Shown here piece after piece: positions 10,871-23,072 of a stretch of 64,000 nt of DNA; position 1 is the stretch's first letter; each line of letters starts with the position of its first letter. The DNA comes from Umbilicaria muhlenbergii (Eukaryota; Ascomycota; Lecanoromycetes; Umbilicariales; Umbilicariaceae). The stretch lies in the NCBI GenBank assembly GCA_000611775.1, contig KK106981.1, forward strand, positions 4,962,927 through 5,026,926. Direction: 5' to 3'. Under the pieces are notes generated by a model, which worked only from the letters and a program-made list of their open reading frames with translations, was not told the origin of the DNA and ran no database searches. Both the position numbers and the translations under genes were made by a program.

Positions 10871-11905
10871 ATTTAAAAGATGTGCAATTCTGGCACCAAT
10901 AGCAGTCACAAAAGAAATTGACAAAACAAGTTGACTTGAGGTAGTAAATACCTCACATATGTATATTACACAGTGTCATAGTCTTAGACTGCATACACTT
11001 AACGAAGAAATAAATAAAAATCTCAATGCAGGCCAAGGGCAAAGCTTTGTGTATACCTGCCTCGCTCATTACCCGCGGAAACTCGGCCTGCAGAAGGGGT
11101 CCCAAAATGCGGCACCGGCGATCGCGGGCTTCATGGCCGCATATCAGCACCTATGGAAGGAATGGGACCGGAGGGCCTGGAATGGTTGAACTGTCTGCTG
11201 AATAAATTGCGAGAGCTCGGGATCAGAGAGAGTTATACCGTCAATGCGCTGGAAGGTGGGAAAGACGAGCGCAGAGAACGTGTCGCTACATGGGTTGACG
11301 GAGGGGAAGCTGGCGTTTGAGATGAACACGGTGCGGTAAGGCTGTTTGAATGTGTTAGCATTAGATACTCAGGGTTGGAAGTTGCGTAGAGGTCATACAT
11401 CGTGAAGCCGCTCTATTGGCCCAACAAGAGCTCTCAGCTCCTTCGTTAGGTTTAGGCCTTCTTCATCTTCTATCTTGGATGTTCAGTCCGTCTTGCCCGT
11501 GCAGATCACAACAAGCTGAGCGTAGGGAGGTTTTGTCATAAATTCATAGATAACATTACAGTGTTTTCAATGATTAATGAAAAATGTTAAATGCTGAATT
11601 TTTTTTCACTTTGTGTTAATATAATAAATACATATTATTACTCTTTGAAAGTAATTTTACAATATAAGATCTTCAAAGCTTAAAGTAAAATATGTTTTAG
11701 AGAAATTCAACGGAATACACTGAATCATAATTTTATCAATAAGCCGCAAATGAGCTAAAGTATATAGCAACTGTCTGCATACACTTTGAAGTGTGTCTCG
11801 TTCCCATAGAACGCCTTGCTAACCATTAGATGCAATCCTACAGAAGAGGCAACCACTGAAATGATGAAAATAAACAGTTGCCATACAAAACCTAGTGTCT
11901 GAACA
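10871..11905. other. border between repeat island and gene-rich DNA
   Basis: Base composition changes sharply at about 10,950: from CpG-poor AT-rich DNA to balanced DNA with normal CpG (for example ACCCGCGG and GGCACCGGCGATCGCGG near 11,070-11,130). A short AT-rich patch returns at 11,540-11,770. An open stretch on the minus strand at 11,144-11,340 has ordinary codon use but no recognised family; it may be a fragment of a gene destroyed by the neighbouring insertions. Nothing else can be supported. Confidence 0.4.
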
Positions 11906-14900
11906 TTATCCAAGCTTTCGAAAAGTTTCAACACCGAGAGTCGGCGTCTCCACCCACTTGTCGGCAGGGATACCTTCAGCTTTTCTTCTAGAGTAGAAGT
12001 TCTGACATTCGATGACGACTATTGCCCATTCGGCTAATGCTCTGCCCACGTACTTACTTGAAGCGATCGCCGCACCCTCTGGCTTGCAAGACATGTCCTC
12101 TTGCGACTCCCCATGTCGTCTTTGTAAGTACGTTTGAGCAGGGACGGGCAGCCTTGGTGGATATAATCGTCTTTCTTTGCCGGTACTGTGTGGCCGATCC
12201 ATCCATTCCAGCGAGAATTTAAACGAGTGATTGCGATGTGGGGGCGCAGCATGTATATTTGCATCTGCTGTATGTTCTGAGTTCTTCGCGGCGCTAGGAT
12301 CTCCCTCAGCAGCTACTGTACCATGATGACTCTGCTCGCCATGAGAGAAAGAAGCACGTCGAGCAGGACTGACATCCGCAGCGGCTATCAGGGTGGGATC
12401 AGCTAAAGAGGACTTCGACCGATCGCCTGGAGATCCAGAAAATGGAATCATGTTCTTCAACAGCCCCCATCCCTTTCTGGTGGGACTCGAAGTTTGCTGT
12501 GCATCTCCCACAGTCTGAGGTAGCGTTGTCTGGGATAGGGAGATCAGTGAGGAATGTCTTTCATATGCAGTTTGCTGTGTCGAAGAAGCCGGGGGAACAA
12601 TGCCGTCAAAAGATAGAAACATCCCACCAGCCACGGGTTGGGCATCGTGTCTGATTATCATGAGGCGGCGTCCTGGAGCAGGATTACAAGGCGCTGTTGA
12701 CGGTCCTATCTGTCCCCGCTTCTGAGTCTGCTCCTGGGTATAGAGAAAGTGTGACCATGTGCCTTTCAATCGAGCTGATAGCTCTTCCAGTATAGTCCTG
12801 TGGAGACACCATTGATCAGCACTGCCTCCAAGGGTGATTACATGTATCAGACTTACCCATCCTGATCAGACGCCTCACCATCGAATCTTGCTACCCTCCA
12901 GCATAAAAACCGCATAAAATAGGCTCGCACCATGGGGCACCAATGGTTGAATTGTCTTTCAAAAACATCTTTGGTTAAAAGCCAGTCAAGGCAAAGGTCA
13001 CGCTTCCTTCGCGCATCGTTGACAATGATGCCCCAGAGGGTGTAGAGGAAAGCGTACAGCCTGATCTCTGTCATAGTGTTTTGACTTTCCATCATCTGTT
13101 TGCACACGTCTAGCCAGAACGGCCAATCTAGTACAGTTGTTGGGGACAGCGTAGTCTGGTGATATCGAGACAAGATCGCAATTGCTTCTTCCATGAAGTC
13201 ACACAATGCAAAGCATGCATTGTGGTCGAAGAGTGATGTCCGTCGAGCAGCCGCTTTCAAAACAGCACTAAACACTGCTGCGAAGGTCTCTTGAGCACTT
13301 TTTATAACCGGTGGGCTTTCCGACAAAAAGTCTCGCAGGAGCATAACAAGTCGATTCTCAGCCATTGACCGGACAGTGTTGATCGGTGAGAGAGGTATAG
13401 CGTTAACGGTGGCGTCAGGTTCAGCAAGTAGGTTATCGAATGTCGCAGATACAGGCCCATTTGAATAGTCTGGAACAGGATGAATAGTGGGACGATGTAT
13501 TGTTGCATCAAGGACCGTCATCATCTGCGCCTGAACCAGTATAAACCCTGGCGCGTAAGCACAATCCCTCCAGTCAATCCCGTCTGGCAGGAACTGGGAG
13601 GCTAAGATATAAAAGTATTTGGTGAAAACGAAGAAAAGATCAGTATCTCGCCCGGTCCATCGGGTCACCCAAGTCCCATTCCACGGGATGACGGCGGAGC
13701 CTAGAGGTAATGGTGGCTGGCTTCGCAGGTATCTTACCATCGAGGGTAGAGAGCTGAAGGCCAGTGAGTGAAGGCAAGGTGGGAAACCAGCGACGATATT
13801 CTCAGGTGTGGCTGTGTCTTCAGTGCTGCGCGACACGCTTATTTCCTTTAGCACTCGTCGTAACACCTCCGTCTTTGTGCCCCAGAGGCGGACTAAGATG
13901 TCAGCTATCCCTGGGCAGAAATAGAAAGCGTATGCAGAGGCCTTGCCACAGAAAGCCACAACACTAGCTGCCACATTCCTTGTTGACATCTTCTCTACTA
14001 CAAATGCCATTTGAGCGAGAAGGTTCTGGATGAAAATATTCTTGGCGTTATGATAGATGGACTCGGCAAGAAACTCCGAGGCGGTAGAGTCCAGTGAGGA
14101 TGTTGATCGAGATTTGAATGGTGGACGTGTATTTTCCGATGTTCGTGCAGCAAAAGATGAAGGCGGCAGCCGCCACTCGCCCCTGACCATGATGCCAGAC
14201 ACACCTTCGAGAATTGCAGGCCTGTCGTTACCGGACATTGACTGGCCATTTCTACCATTGAGCATCTCCAGCAAGCCTGTCCACCACTTGTTCAAAATAT
14301 GGACACGCCTGTCTAGATCTTCCGGCCTAAGGTTCCTTGTAGAGGCATGGTCTGTATGTAATTTCAAAAATGGCAATAGCGAGGAACGAACGACGTTAGC
14401 TTTCAACGTACTTGGCTTCGATTGAAATCTAGGTGAGGGTCAACAGGTGTAAATTTTCCATAAGAGGTGTAACGAAATACTTCTGAAAATCCCCATCTAA
14501 TGTCCGGAAAGCACCCCACAACTCGTCCCTTCTACGAGGCAACTCCAGGCCTATGCCTTGCAACCTCTCCGAGGACATTGTCCTTGGCAAAGCTGGCAGT
14601 CGTTCCGCTAGAGGATATCCATGAAAGAAAGACGGTAGCTTATCGGTTGAGAGAGATTTGGGGATTGAAGGCACCGAGGGAGTGTAAGAACCCGAGCCCG
14701 GCGAAGATCTCCCGAGGAAGGTACTAAGAGGCCGTCGTGATTTTTTGGCTGCAACAGTGCTGTTCCTGGAGACTCTATTGCTAGTTCCCCCAAAATCCGC
14801 TTTCCGCGTCTCCGTCCTATTCCCTAGAGCAGAACCCACGTCTGTTGTTGTGGCATCTAGTACTGGGCTCTCTGTGACTGTACTTCCACTCTCGGTGCTT

Positions 14901-15442
14901 TCTTTGCTTGGGGACGGAGACCGTGACGCAGGCTTCCAGGGTTTCCGAGCGAAGTTCGACAATGAACCTGAAACGGATTTGACTTTCATACCCCGATCAG
15001 GCTTATCATCTATGGCTGCTGTCTTCGGCGGCTTGTATGTTGTGTCTTCTGGCTTGCGGTCCAGAGATAATGTAAACTTCGATATGGTAATCTTGGGGTG
15101 GATCCTCGAGCGAGTGGACTTCCGTGGTTTCAGATTTTGAGCATCTTGAGAGTCCTTTGTTTTGAAGCCTACAGCTGATGATTTGCTAAGGGGAGTTGCC
15201 CGTCGAGCTGTTTCCTCTGGTATAGAGAGGACATTTTCAGAGAGTGTACGCCTCATGCCCATAGCTCCGAAGGTTGGACTCTGAGAGACAGGGCAGGGCA
15301 GATGCGTGTAGCTTGCAGAACGAGGTATTGTGGGTGCCGCTGAATCCTTCAGGTCACGCTCCATAGCCGGAGATCTGATCGAAGTTAGCACAGTCTCTTC
15401 AGGAGACAGGCCACGCTCGTCTCCCAATGTGAGGCTGCCCAT
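11906..15442 (-). CDS. DUF1765 family protein
   Basis: Three exons on the minus strand: 15442-14481, 14428-12857 and 12797-11906, giving 1141 residues. Introns are 52 bp (14429-14480) and 59 bp (12798-12856, GTAAGT donor) and both keep frame. The first 300 residues are low-complexity, Ser/Pro/Lys-rich and probably disordered. The middle exon carries the conserved helical region typical of the fungal DUF1765 (PF08578) family, including RLYAFLYTLWGII, RKRDLCLDWLL, FERQFNHWCPMVRAYFMRLC-like text and a C-terminal VETPTLGVETFR segment. No enzyme motif is visible. The family is described as armadillo-like helical; its biochemical role is not known to me. It is the first intact gene beside the repeat island. 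Confidence 0.85.
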
Positions 15443-17030
15443 GATGCTGGAGCCGGGCGCCGGCGCCCCGTCGGTTGAGGATTGAACGGAAAGTCACACT
15501 ATCGAGTGTGTTTTCGCAATGCCATTGCAAGCCAGCCCACAGATCGATGAACTCGGCGGGGCGGCCAAAGCGACGAAGTACTTGATCCTTATGCGGTGTC
15601 GCGCGCTCATGCAGGAGAACGCGCGGCAAGGATATTCTGATACTGTCGTCAAGGACGGGGGACCGAGCCTTAAAAAACGAAGGCTTGAGCAGGGTCGATG
15701 AAAGCTGCCATAGCGACGGTTTTGGGGCGCACTTTGTAGGAGTCCAAGTCAGACGTCACGTGGCCCTGCTGGTAAAAGAGCGTGAGGACAGGATGATGAT
15801 GATGTACGGAGTACGAGGATGCATCTCCAGGTTCCTTCCTTATCAGCGCATGAGGCTATTGACCACCTTGCAGGCGTTGCATGTCCCAAAATTCCGCATC
15901 TGGCCCACCACGCGCACTAAAGCCTCGCTAATTAGGCGTTAATGGGTAGGAAATAGAAAGGATTTAGTGGCGAGGGTGGGGCTCCTCTCGGCCTCCTCTC
16001 GGCTTGATTGGCGCCCTGGCCCCCTCAGCCCCCCCAAAGAACATGAATCAGAAGCCTCCTCCGCTGCAGGGTCTGCTTTCGCTCCCGGAGGCTCTACTCC
16101 GAGTATGGCAGTCACAATCCTGTCTACCGTCCACCAATCATCGTTGCTGCTCACAGCAACCAACATGCGCCATCTGGGAGGATCGTTGTCGAGAATTGGG
16201 ATGTTTCATGTATAAGGGAAGATGACCAGGTTGTGGAAACCCTACCCCCTTTTTATCCCCATTGGAATCGCCGCGGCCCTTTTCGCATGGGTCTTGCCCC
16301 ACTGCAATGCAGACGTGTCAGGAATCAAGATTAATATGCTGTCATGGTCACCAATGTAGTCTTATCACCGTTATGCTCCCTGAATGAGGTGATTCCCATA
16401 CGGAATCACATGACCAAAGAATCCAGGTCTATGCCATGACCAGATAATGAGTGTAAATCCATGTTCAGTCGCCGTGGCAATCACGACAGCCTAGAGAGGC
16501 TACTCTCGCAACATTGTATAGTTGTTACTCTCCATTCAAAGTCATCTGCTCTGTTGTCCAAGTGAAGAGAACGAACCCAATTAGGTCTCCCGTTGGACGG
16601 TCAGTGGCACACGTCCAAATAGCAACAATCCTCGGATAAATCTAGAGATATATTAACGCTCCTTGGACACGCCCGTGATTTTCGAAGGCCTCGTCACTAA
16701 AGCCTTTTTGGGTCAACGGAACTGAGATGCGTGCCGTAGATATGCCCTCGTGCAACGCTTCGTAGGCCCTAGCTAAGCATGGCGTATCAGACGGAGTCGT
16801 GGACAAGAGCGGGGCACGTTTACAAATAGAAGGTCGCAAGTTGTGCTCGGACAGTAACCCCATAAAGCATACATGTGGCGAGATCACCACAGCATATTAA
16901 CCTGTTCCACATGCTTGGCAGTAGCTTTGCGGGAGCGAGGCAGAAGATCATCACTTTGTATTGGAGATTTTCAAGGCATGAAACTCCATCTTTGAAGCGT
17001 ACATGTGAAGAGCTCGTTCCCTCCTCTGAT
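15443..17030. other. intergenic, upstream of DUF1765 gene and downstream of ATP14
   Basis: About 1.6 kb with no recognisable gene. It should hold the promoter of the DUF1765 gene (minus strand) and the 3' end of ATP14. The motif TACGGAGTA, common between genes in many Pezizomycotina, occurs near 15,805. Open stretches here have no family resemblance. Confidence 0.5.
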
Positions 17031-17516
17031 CTAGTGGGCTGCGTGTGCTTCAGTGTCTTCCTCCTCCTCGAACCAATCCTCCTCCGCCGCGCCGGCCTCC
17101 CCAGCAACTGCCTGCCCCTCTATCTCCACCTGCTGCTCCTCGTACGCTTTAAGCTCATTGGCAATATCACCTTCTTCTGGAGACCTTGGTGCCTTGGGCG
17201 CGGAGAACTTCTGGACATGGCCTTCGGCGTCAGAGGCTTTCACGGGGGTGGGTTTGTAGGCTTTCAGCTCTCTCAGATAGAGGTCTTGCACAAGGTCGGC
17301 TATAGTCTGGTAATCAGAGCTCTCCTTTCACGTCGATCAGCTTCATGGCGTACCTTGTCGGATTGCGGTTGGGGTTATCAATGTCCTCCGCTGAATGCAA
17401 GGTTGTTGCCGGGCCACGAGGGCCAGCGGGAGGCGCTGCTCCAAACGTCAGAACAGGCATTCAGGTTCACAATTGGACAATTCACCCACTGAAGCTCTGC
17501 AAGCTTGATAAATCAT
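17031..17516 (-). CDS. ATP14: mitochondrial F1Fo ATP synthase subunit H
   Basis: Three exons: 17516-17490, 17435-17354 and 17299-17031, giving 125 residues; both introns are 54 bp and contain CTGAC/CTGAT branch sites. The protein starts with a basic presequence ending in IQRRTLITPTAIRQ, typical of mitochondrial import. It then has the conserved subunit H core: ADLVQDLYLRELKAYKPTP, VKASDAEGHVQKFSAPKAP and ELKAYEEQ. The tail is acidic (EEDWFEEEEDTEAHAAH). Subunit H is a small peripheral subunit of the ATP synthase found in fungi. Exons 2 and 3 are secure; the 27-nt first exon is the best in-frame choice but rests only on an ATG at 17516 and a GTGGGT donor. Confidence 0.88.
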
Positions 17517-18491
17517 GATTGAATGCGATTCCAAGAGTGACGAGCTGGAAATCACGGCCCAATCGAAGCTTGTGGATTCGATTACAACGGGTTGAGGAGA
17601 GCACGGCGTTGATTTTGGGCAGGACCGAGCTAAGCCTAAAGCAGCCCTTTCCGGAGAGTGCCGAGAACGGCGTTAGAGGCTCTTTGACTCACCAGCACTG
17701 CTTGCCGCAAAGTCCAGCTCGCCTTCACCTCTTACCCATTTCTACTTCCACTTTCACTTCCACCCGCACTTACTTCTCTCATCCATCTCATCCACCTCTA
17801 CCTTCTCCTCTGTCCACCGCGAAAACAAGTTAAACACATCGTTCTTATCTATCAAAGTTGCCGGCCAGCTTTCCGACGACCGTCAGAACTTGTTTCATCG
17901 ACCATCTGCGAGGATCCGACATTACTTGGACCCTTAAGGACGCCTTCACTGGTTTTACGGTCGAAAAGGCAGCAGGAGTTTCTCATAATAATCTTTTCCC
18001 ACAAACCGACAATATATCCTGTCACATCGACCACCACCGTTGCTAGCAGACAATCGATCGTTGAACCTCTCAGGATATCTTCTTGATAGGTACATCTATA
18101 TCGCTTTCTGTGTGCTTCATGGGGTAGTCATGGGCCAAAACTTGAACCTAGAAGACTGACTTCTTTCACTTAATTTTGTTGCTGGGCACTGTTTGATTCC
18201 CCGCAGACCTGGCTAACATATACATGTGCTCGCAGTGGTCTGTATACGCTTTGGGGCCGCGAGAAAGGGCTGCCAAGTCCGCATTCGACCAAGACTGGTG
18301 TATACGTACCTTTCTCAACCATCTAAACCGGAATAAGCTAATCAAAACTATACCCAGTACCTTGAGTCGCCAAGCTGTATTCCCCACTCTTTATTCGTTG
18401 CTGTGCGGCGAACTACGACCTTAGGATCTCCGCGAAAGGCATCAAGAGGAGATCTCAACAACGGTTCGATAAAGAGCTCAAAGCTCGGAAA
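17517..18491. promoter_or_regulatory. divergent promoter region of ATP14 and TFIIB
   Basis: About 975 bp between two head-to-head genes. A strongly pyrimidine-rich strand runs from about 17,715 to 17,830 (many CTTC/CCAC/TCTC words), a common core-promoter feature of filamentous fungi, here oriented towards TFIIB. Several short upstream open frames with ATGs lie between it and the TFIIB start, so the leader may be long or spliced. No TATA box is obvious. Confidence 0.5.
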
Positions 18492-19629
18492 ATGGCGACT
18501 GCGCCAACCCAGGTCCTGTTGCCTGGCACAGCGGCCAAGCCGGAAGAGCCATGGAAGGAAAATCTTAATATGCAGATGATATGTCGGGACTGTAAAGAAT
18601 TTCCACCCAATCTTGTGGAGGAGTTTTCATCGGGGGATATGGTGTGTGGATCTTGCGGTCTGGTGCTTGGTGATAGGATTGTCGATACTCGCTCTGAATG
18701 GCGTACCTTCTCGAATGATGATCAAGGTAATGACGATCCCTCCCGTGTTGGAGACGGCGCGAATCCGCTCCTCAACGGTTCTCAGCTCCAGACAACCATC
18801 TCCTTTGGTGACGGGGGTTCAGGCCGTAGTCGAGACCTTCATCGTGCCCAGAACAAATCAACGCACGACAAAGCCACCAAGGGGCTTTTGGCGGCTTATA
18901 AAGAGATCGGGGCGTTGTGCGATGCATGGAACATTCCGAAGAATGTGTCCGACACGGCGAAGCATTTGTTCAAGATGGTTAGTGATGCTGGAGCCTTTCG
19001 AGGGAAATCTCAAGATGCCATCATCGCAGGATGTATCTTCATTGCGTGTCGTCAGTGCAAGGTACCCAGAACGTTTCGAGAAGTCTTTGCGTTGACGAAG
19101 GTGTCGAAGAAAGAAATTGGCAGGATCTTCAAAGCGCTTGAAAAGTTCTTCGCGGCCCAGAACAAAGAGAGGATGGATGGCGTTGTGCAGAGTGGTGGTG
19201 AGTCTGCTTTATGAGCTAGCAGATATAACCTTGCGTGCTAACAAGACATCTGAAGGGACCGTTAATCTGATGGATTCCTATAACACAACTACTTCGACCA
19301 AGGCCCAAGAGCTTTGCATTCGTTATTGCAGCCAACTCGGCTTGTCCGCAAAATGTACCAATGTGTCCCAACAGCTCGCTGACAAGATGTCCTCGGTCGG
19401 TTCGCTCGCTGGTCGATCTCCACTGTCTGCGGCTGCGGCGTGCATCTACATGGCTTCATTTCTTATGGGCCAGGGCAAGACCGCCAAGGAGATTTCAGCC
19501 GTTGCAGGTGTAAGCGACGGTACTATCCGTACAGCTTACAAGTTTCTGTATGCCGAGAAGGAGAAGCTTATTGATCCAGAGTGGATTAAGGATGGGAAGG
19601 GTGACATCAAGTCGCTACCACCTAGTTAA
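18492..19629 (+). CDS. SUA7: transcription initiation factor TFIIB
   Basis: Two exons, 18492-19197 and 19256-19629, joined across a 58-bp intron (GTGAGT donor, TGCTAAC branch, AAG acceptor) to give 359 residues, close to yeast TFIIB (345). The N-terminus has the zinc ribbon, with Cys at 31, 34, 52 and 55 (ICRDC and MVCGSCGLV). Next is the B-finger/reader region TRSEWRTFSNDD at 66-77. Two cyclin-like repeats follow, about 120-215 (FRGKSQDAIIAGCIFIACR) and 240-335 (SPLSAAAACIYMASF). TFIIB bridges TBP at promoters to RNA polymerase II in the nucleus. The family call is secure. Confidence 0.96.
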
Positions 19630-20323
19630 GCCAGAGAAGGGCCAAGGCTAAGTCACAATCATGCTTGCGTATTTGGCAGGTCACCATTGAACCTTTTGTG
19701 CCATTCAGCTCTTTTGTTCATGCAATTTTACGTGCATCAACAGACTGTGGTGAGCTTGGCGCATGGCGGTCGATTACTTTATTGAATGTTTCCAAACCAA
19801 GTCACTAGCATCACGGTCGTTGTCTCAGACCAGTTGCGTACAGTGTCAACGAGGATGCTCAAGCGCCATGGGTATTGTATGCAGATCATAATAGCCAAAT
19901 ACAAGACATGGGATCCGTTTGCCTCCAAGCATGTATTATGATTATATGGGATCGCGTGGTAAAACACTGCTTCGCAAGGCGGCGGAGAATTATGGGCCTT
20001 CTATAACAATGGCGACGTCCCTCTCGACGGGATTGCAGGTAGTTTGATATATACTCTGTCGTGGACAATCCCTCCTACTCTCACAAATGAGAAACTCTCT
20101 TTGTTTACATTCGTGGCTTTGGAGGCCATAACTCGACTCAACGACGCACTAGCCTTGGGGTGAAATAGCTTAGAGCTAAGGAATCCTCGAATAGCACACA
20201 GTGTGGGAAGCCCCGTTCCATGAGATATGTAGGATCCGCGCCTAACCTGGCAGGAGTATCTACGGCAAAACCAAAGCACCATCCCATGCGCTCGACAGAG
20301 CAAGCCATCTGAAGACAGGCTCT
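19630..20323. other. convergent intergenic region
   Basis: Nearly 700 bp between the 3' ends of TFIIB (plus) and the M28 peptidase (minus). It must hold both terminators. No gene, repeat or RNA is recognisable. Confidence 0.5.
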
Positions 20324-23072
20324 TTAATGGTTCAGCTTCTTACTTGCATAGGAAAGGATGCCCGCCACCTTCTCCACCTGTTTCTGCGCCAACTCCCAAT
20401 CGTCGTTGTCAATAGCATCACGAATCCCAGGAAAATAAGCCTCGTCGTAGCCCGACCACGCTTGAGGGGCAAAGATGACATGTTTGAACTGTTCACGGCC
20501 AGGAAGCTGTGGTTGACGGTGGCAGCATTAGCTTCGGAGATTGATCATTAACTCATAGGTAGAAAGAGGATGAATGCACACTTACTCCTCCGTCGACATC
20601 AAGCAGATTCGTCTCAAAGTTCGCCATCCTCGTATTATGGCTGATGCGCTTGATAGCAACGATATTGCTCTCAAAGCCCCCACTTCCGTAGACCTCAGCC
20701 GCCCACGCCCGATCCCAATCATGAAACTCCTTCGCATTCGCAACGAACTCATCCGCTGCGGCATGCAACGGCCTCAAATCGAAGATGGCATCAACCTCTA
20801 GGCTCTTCCACGGAGCGCCCTTACTATCCGCATACGACTTTAGATCGGCAATGTAGCTTTTGACCGCACGAGAGTAGACCTCAAAGTCGAGTGGTAACAC
20901 AGGCCTATCCGCCATCTCGAGGATGAGTAGTGCCCAGACCTGCGCAATGGCCTTGTGATACTCAAAATCCGGATCTCCATATGTTCTCATCCACTCAAAA
21001 TTATCGTAACACGAGTGATAGGGATAAGGAGGTCCCCGAAAGCGCATATCGATGCTCGAAACGCCGGCCATATCTTGAAAAGCAACATAATCGCTTCCAG
21101 CACCGAGGCCTTGGAGGGTACTTTTCTTCTCATCCCAGAGTGATCGAAGGGTTCGATTTTGAACCGGATCGGACGTCCGGTCGAGTACACGGAATAAGGC
21201 TTGCTCGAACAGCGGACATGCCGCAGCTTCGAAATTATCTCCCACAACACCGACGTCGACGTTAAGGTAGGCGAAGCCATTCCGTCGAAGGTCTTCCATC
21301 CTGGCTTCCACATGCTCCGTGGAACCGATCAGGTTATATTCCTCGCCATCCCAAGAGGCGAATTCGATCGTCCGCATAGGCCTCCAGCCAAGCTCTTTGA
21401 GATCGCCGAATATACGGACAACCTCAAGGAAGACCGCCGTACCACTTCCTGGATCTGCTGCGCCGAAACACCATGCATCACGATGATTCCCCACGATAAT
21501 GGATTTATCAGGCTGCTCAAAGCCAGTGATCTTGCCCAGAACATTGTAGATTGGTTGCCTCTCTACCTCGTCTTGCTCATTTTTGAGGTGCACGATCGGA
21601 GAGTTTTGGTCGCCAGTCCACCACTCATCAACATCGGGCACGCCTCCCACCCAATCCTCGGAGACTTTCTTCCCATGCCCTTTAATCGCCTGCAGTAATT
21701 TCTGTGCATCCCTCCAGGCTAGCGGGATGCTGGGTATATTGGTGAGCCCCGGGTTGTTATCTTTGGAAACTCTTTTCTTCTCTCCAGGGAGTGATGCAAA
21801 GCCGGGGCTAAGGACATCCCCCACTACCCAGCTCATGAGGCTGACAGCTCCCCTTTGGACACCCGTGCTCGGCATGAACCGTCCGTCTGGCCAAGCTTTT
21901 CCTTTGTGGAAGCCATCGTCGATAGGATCGCTATATATAATGCAGCCACTACAGCCAGCCAGCTCAGCAGCTTTGACCTTCAATGCGCGGTCACCCTGGC
22001 TCCCATAATATCTGACAAGTGCAATCGTTCCTTTCAGTTCGACACCACTGTTCTCCAGTCTCTTGAAGTCTTCTCTTGAGCCATAGTTCGCATACACTAA
22101 AGGGCCTCTGACGTCCCCTGATTTTGAATGACCGTGGAAGACCATGGTCTGTAACCGGGGCGGGTCGGTGTATGCAGGCTCTTCTTCAATCATAGCCTCC
22201 CATGCCTTCTCCGCAGGTTCAGTGATGGCAACCCGCCGGCCGCCCTCCTTCGGATAATTGAGGTACACATCAAACCGCTCCAGGCCAGTATCTTCTAAGC
22301 CTGCGGCATGGAACAGAGCCTCGACCCATTTAGCTAAGACGTAGGAACCCTCGGTACCTGCTACATGATCAAAAGTGGTAAGGTGCTCAAGATTCTTCCG
22401 TATGTAGCTCTTGTCGATGTGGTCCTGCACATATATTCGGACAGACTCCGGGTTGTAGACTTGCCCAATACCGCCTCTTTGACTAATTGTGAAGATGTCC
22501 GAAAGAAAAAGAGCGTAGGCTAGGGATAGAACAAGTAAGAATGCGAAGAAACGCACGACCATGATCCAGCCCGGGATGAACTGCTCCGGTATGCTGGGCA
22601 TGCGTGCACGTATGTAATCGACGGAGGGTAGCCACTGGCGGAAAGGGAGATTGATTGCAGAGAGGCTGTGTGTAAGACTCGATATCCGCTTCGTCAGCCG
22701 GTTTCCTGTCTGAGATAACCGCCCCGAACCCCCTTCCACTATCGGATCAAGCACCTCCATGCGTAACATCTCCCTCCGCAACCCATCCGTTGAGCTTCGT
22801 GGGGAATTCTCTCCGGACGATGGCAAGAAATCGAGGCTTGATCTGGCGGACTCCGCAGTAGGCGCTTCGTGGCCATTTTGCTGCGGTCTTTGCCTCGTCC
22901 GAATATCGTGGCTGGCGGTGCCGAGAAGGCCTTGCCGCTCCGCATCGTGACTGATCTCCCCCGGTCCAAGGAACGACAGTGCCGAAGTTGGTCGAGAAGC
23001 GGTGGCCTCTTCGTAGGATGGTATGGGGAGGGATTCCTGCCGCTCATACTTGTTCGGCTTCTCGTCCAGCAT
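20324..23072 (-). CDS. M28 transferrin-receptor/GCPII-like membrane peptidase
   Basis: Two exons, 23072-20586 and 20506-20324, joined across a 79-bp intron (GTAAGT) give 889 residues. It is a type II membrane protein: a cytosolic N-terminal tail with IPSYEEAT (a PY-like/adaptor-type segment), one TM helix at about 168-192, then a PA domain (about 310-400) and an M28 zinc peptidase domain. Candidate metal and catalytic residues are present: H530 and D540 (NHRDAW...DPGSG), E577 (WDGEEYNLIGSTE), D606 and H686 (YPYHSCYD). The second exon supplies the dimerisation-domain motif GREQFKHVIFAPQ and SGYDEAYFPGIRDA. Fungal relatives include Vps70 and Tre1/Tre2, which act in vacuolar sorting. All expected metal sites look intact, so it may be an active carboxypeptidase. 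Confidence 0.92.

Noticed and set aside
12022-14425. Several plus-strand open frames of 66-122 codons.
   Set aside because: They lie antisense to the well-supported DUF1765 gene and have no family resemblance.
16875-17492. A 205-codon plus-strand open frame.
   Set aside because: It is the antisense shadow of ATP14, whose exons and presequence are clear on the other strand.
18613-19095. A 160-codon plus-strand open frame.
   Set aside because: It is an alternative frame within TFIIB exon 1.
21201-22008. Plus-strand frames of 141-165 codons.
   Set aside because: Antisense shadows of the M28 peptidase.
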